A stretch of DNA of 6,020 nucleotides, from the NCBI GenBank assembly GCA_902806395.1, contig CADCWH010000348.1, forward strand, positions 1-6,020. The letters run 5' to 3'. The notes beneath the pieces were generated by a model that worked only from the letters and a program-made list of their open reading frames with translations, had not been told where the DNA came from and ran no database searches. Shown one piece after another: positions 4,953 through 6,020 of this stretch; the stretch's first letter is position 1, and every line of letters starts with the position of its first letter. The DNA comes from an uncultured Thermomicrobiales bacterium (GTDB lineage: Bacteria > Chloroflexota > Chloroflexia > Thermomicrobiales > UBA6265). The position numbers and the translations under genes are program-made.

Positions 4953-6005
4953 CTAGACGCTCGCAGGATCCACCGGATCGGTGCCAGCGTTGACCTCGGT
5001 GGCGTCGTCCACCCCGTCACCGTCGGTGTCGATCACTGTCGGGTCGGTCCCGAGCTCGACCTCCTCGGCATCGGTCAGACCGTCATCGTCAGTGTCGATC
5101 ACCGTCGGGTCGGTCCCGAGCTCGACCTCCTCGGCGTCAGTCAGCCCGTCACCGTCGGTGTCGACAGCCTCGGCCACAGTCGCGGTCGGGGCTGCAGCCG
5201 CTGTGGTAGCAGTCGGGGCTGCAGCCGCCGTGGTGGCGGTGGGGGCCACCACGACCTCCTCGTCCGCAGTGGGCGGGGTCACGATGAACTCACCGGCGCG
5301 GTCGAGGACCTCCTCCCGCGACAGCGCGTCATCGAAGGCCTCCGGGAAGGGCGAGTCCCCGACCAGTAGGTTGAGGTAGCCGGCGTGCCGGCCCTCAACA
5401 GTGGCGATGCTCCCCGCCGCGGCCAGGAGAGCCGGATCCGTGATCGCCGGCGCGGCACCGAGGTAAGCCGCGACGCCCGTGTTCTCTAGCGCCTGCGCGG
5501 TCTCCAGGAATGCCTCGACGCTGTCGAAGGCGTCGCCGAAGTCGAACTCGCCCCCCTCCACGGGCGCGAAGCCGAGGTCGGTGATGGTCGTAGTGAGAAA
5601 ATCGACGTGCTCCTGCTCGTGGTCGCCGATCTCCACGATGCGGTCGCGGATGTAGCTAGGAGACCCTCCCCGGGCACTCGCCACTGGAGTACCCTCGTCG
5701 TCGGTCCCCTCCTCACCGAGGGCCTCCTCAAAAGCCTCGTCGTCGAACGTATCCAAGCCCTCTTCATAGAAGGTTGCTTCCAGCAGCTCCAGCGTGAGCG
5801 CAAAGTTGAGGATGTCGAGATCGCTCTCGAACTCCTGCGCTAGCGCGGCGCTGAGGTTGCTGCCCACCGGCGCCGCAGCGAAGGCGACGGCCAGCGCGCC
5901 ACCCCCGGCCACCCTCGCCGATCCCTTCACAAAGGCACGCCGCGAAGCGATTCGCCGCCGCTCCTCTGCCACGACCTCCAAAATTCGTTCGTGTGTCGGC
6001 CGCAT
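4953..6005 (-). CDS. Tat-exported ferritin-like protein with C-terminal TSP3-type calcium-binding repeats
   Basis: A 350-residue exported protein. Residues 21-27, SRRAFVK, match the twin-arginine (Tat) motif closely; a hydrophobic stretch (29-46) and an ALA-QE cleavage site after residue 56 follow. Residues 61-216 form a ferritin-like four-helix domain (PF13668-type, related to plant desiccation protein PCC13-62). It starts [15 protein letters not shown] and has the expected metal ligands: Glu73 or Glu76, Glu130 and His133 (HEQEH), Glu174 (ENTGVAAY), and Glu204 and His207 (EGRH). A very acidic loop (85-106) separates helices one and two. Then come an Ala/Thr/Pro linker (about 244-280) and three 22-residue repeats of [19 protein letters not shown] type (282-347) that resemble thrombospondin type-3 calcium-binding repeats. 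ATG at 6005 is preceded by AGGGAG at 6013-6018. There is no lipobox Cys and no C-terminal anchor. Tat export fits a cofactor-loaded protein folded before transport. Whether it oxidises iron or serves another stress role cannot be told here. Confidence 0.9.
   Translation of the reverse strand: MRPTHERILEVVAEERRRIASRRAFVKGSARVAGGGALAVAFAAAPVGSNLSAALAQEFESDLDILNFALTLELLEATFYEEGLDTFDDEAFEEALGEEGTDDEGTPVASARGGSPSYIRDRIVEIGDHEQEHVDFLTTTITDLGFAPVEGGEFDFGDAFDSVEAFLETAQALENTGVAAYLGAAPAITDPALLAAAGSIATVEGRHAGYLNLLVGDSPFPEAFDDALSREEVLDRAGEFIVTPPTADEEVVVAPTATTAAAAPTATTAAAAPTATVAEAVDTDGDGLTDAEEVELGTDPTVIDTDDDGLTDAEEVELGTDPTVIDTDGDGVDDATEVNAGTDPVDPASV
4965..5162 (-). repeat. Three tandem 66-bp units encoding TSP3-like repeats
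   Basis: Units lie at 5097-5162, 5031-5096 and 4965-5030 in coding order. The first two differ at 6 of 66 bases and by one residue (Gly to Asp in the Asp-rich loop), which indicates recent duplication. The third has diverged ([19 protein letters not shown]). Each unit encodes a D-x-D-x-D-G-x-x-D-x-x-E loop, the calcium-binding pattern of thrombospondin type-3 and dockerin-like repeats. Confidence 0.9.
5178..5246 (-). repeat. 27-bp tandem repeat encoding an Ala/Thr/Pro linker
   Basis: Two full 27-bp units (5182-5208 and 5209-5235, differing at 3 bases) and a partial third encode APTATTAAA repeats, with Pro at residues 255, 264 and 273. They join the ferritin-like domain to the calcium-binding repeats. 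Confidence 0.85.
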
Positions 6006-6012
6006 CGCTTGT

Positions 6013-6018
6013 CTCCCT
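6013..6018 (-). promoter_or_regulatory. Ribosome-binding site of the ferritin-like gene
   Basis: AGGGAG on the minus strand, 7 nt before the ATG at 6005. It fixes the start in front of a normal Tat signal peptide. The promoter lies beyond the right edge. Confidence 0.75.
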
Positions 6019-6020
6019 TG

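Noticed and set aside
4965..5246. Closely spaced repeats that might suggest a CRISPR array
   Set aside because: The units abut without spacers, stay in frame and encode calcium-binding loops and a linker.

Overview
The window is high-GC bacterial chromosomal DNA. All four confident genes lie on the minus strand, so it reads from right to left: a secreted ferritin-like protein (4953-6005), then secD (2790-4295), secF (1775-2731) and the first 508 residues of a membrane proton-pumping pyrophosphatase, hppA (1-1525, cut by the left edge). Separate secD and secF genes, GTG starts, a pyrophosphatase of the K+-independent type, and Ala/Thr/Pro-rich linkers of the 'ATP-A-TP' kind in exported parts of proteins suggest a Chloroflexota bacterium, perhaps near Thermomicrobia/Sphaerobacter. 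That placement is an inference from style and gene content; no rRNA or other marker is present.

Layout, right to left. Positions 6005-4953 encode a Tat-exported di-iron ferritin-like protein whose C-terminus carries an Ala/Thr/Pro linker and three thrombospondin-type-3-like Ca2+-binding repeats. A GC-rich hairpin follows at 4911-4883. Positions 4880-4432 hold no convincing gene, only a 9-bp-stem hairpin, a 10-bp direct repeat and a few weak small ORFs, one with a Cys-x2-Cys motif. A good sigma-70-type promoter (TTGACC, 18-bp spacer, TATACT; 4431-4402) precedes secD. secD and secF are separated by 58 bp and surely form one transcription unit. A hairpin begins one base after the secF stop, then comes a 249-bp gap with a possible extended -10 promoter and a structured leader, then hppA.

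Together, SecD and SecF form the membrane subcomplex that uses the proton-motive force to pull proteins out of the SecYEG channel. HppA builds that same force by hydrolysing pyrophosphate. The ferritin-like protein is a likely cargo of the other main export route, Tat. So the window joins export machinery, an energy supplier and an exported protein; only secD-secF is clearly co-transcribed.

I found no mobile element, CRISPR array, tRNA or rRNA, and no strong sign of a new defence or biosynthetic system. The more unusual items are the ferritin-like/TSP3 fusion with recently duplicated 66-bp repeats, the roughly 60-residue low-complexity insert in the periplasmic part of SecD, and the structured non-coding gap before secD.
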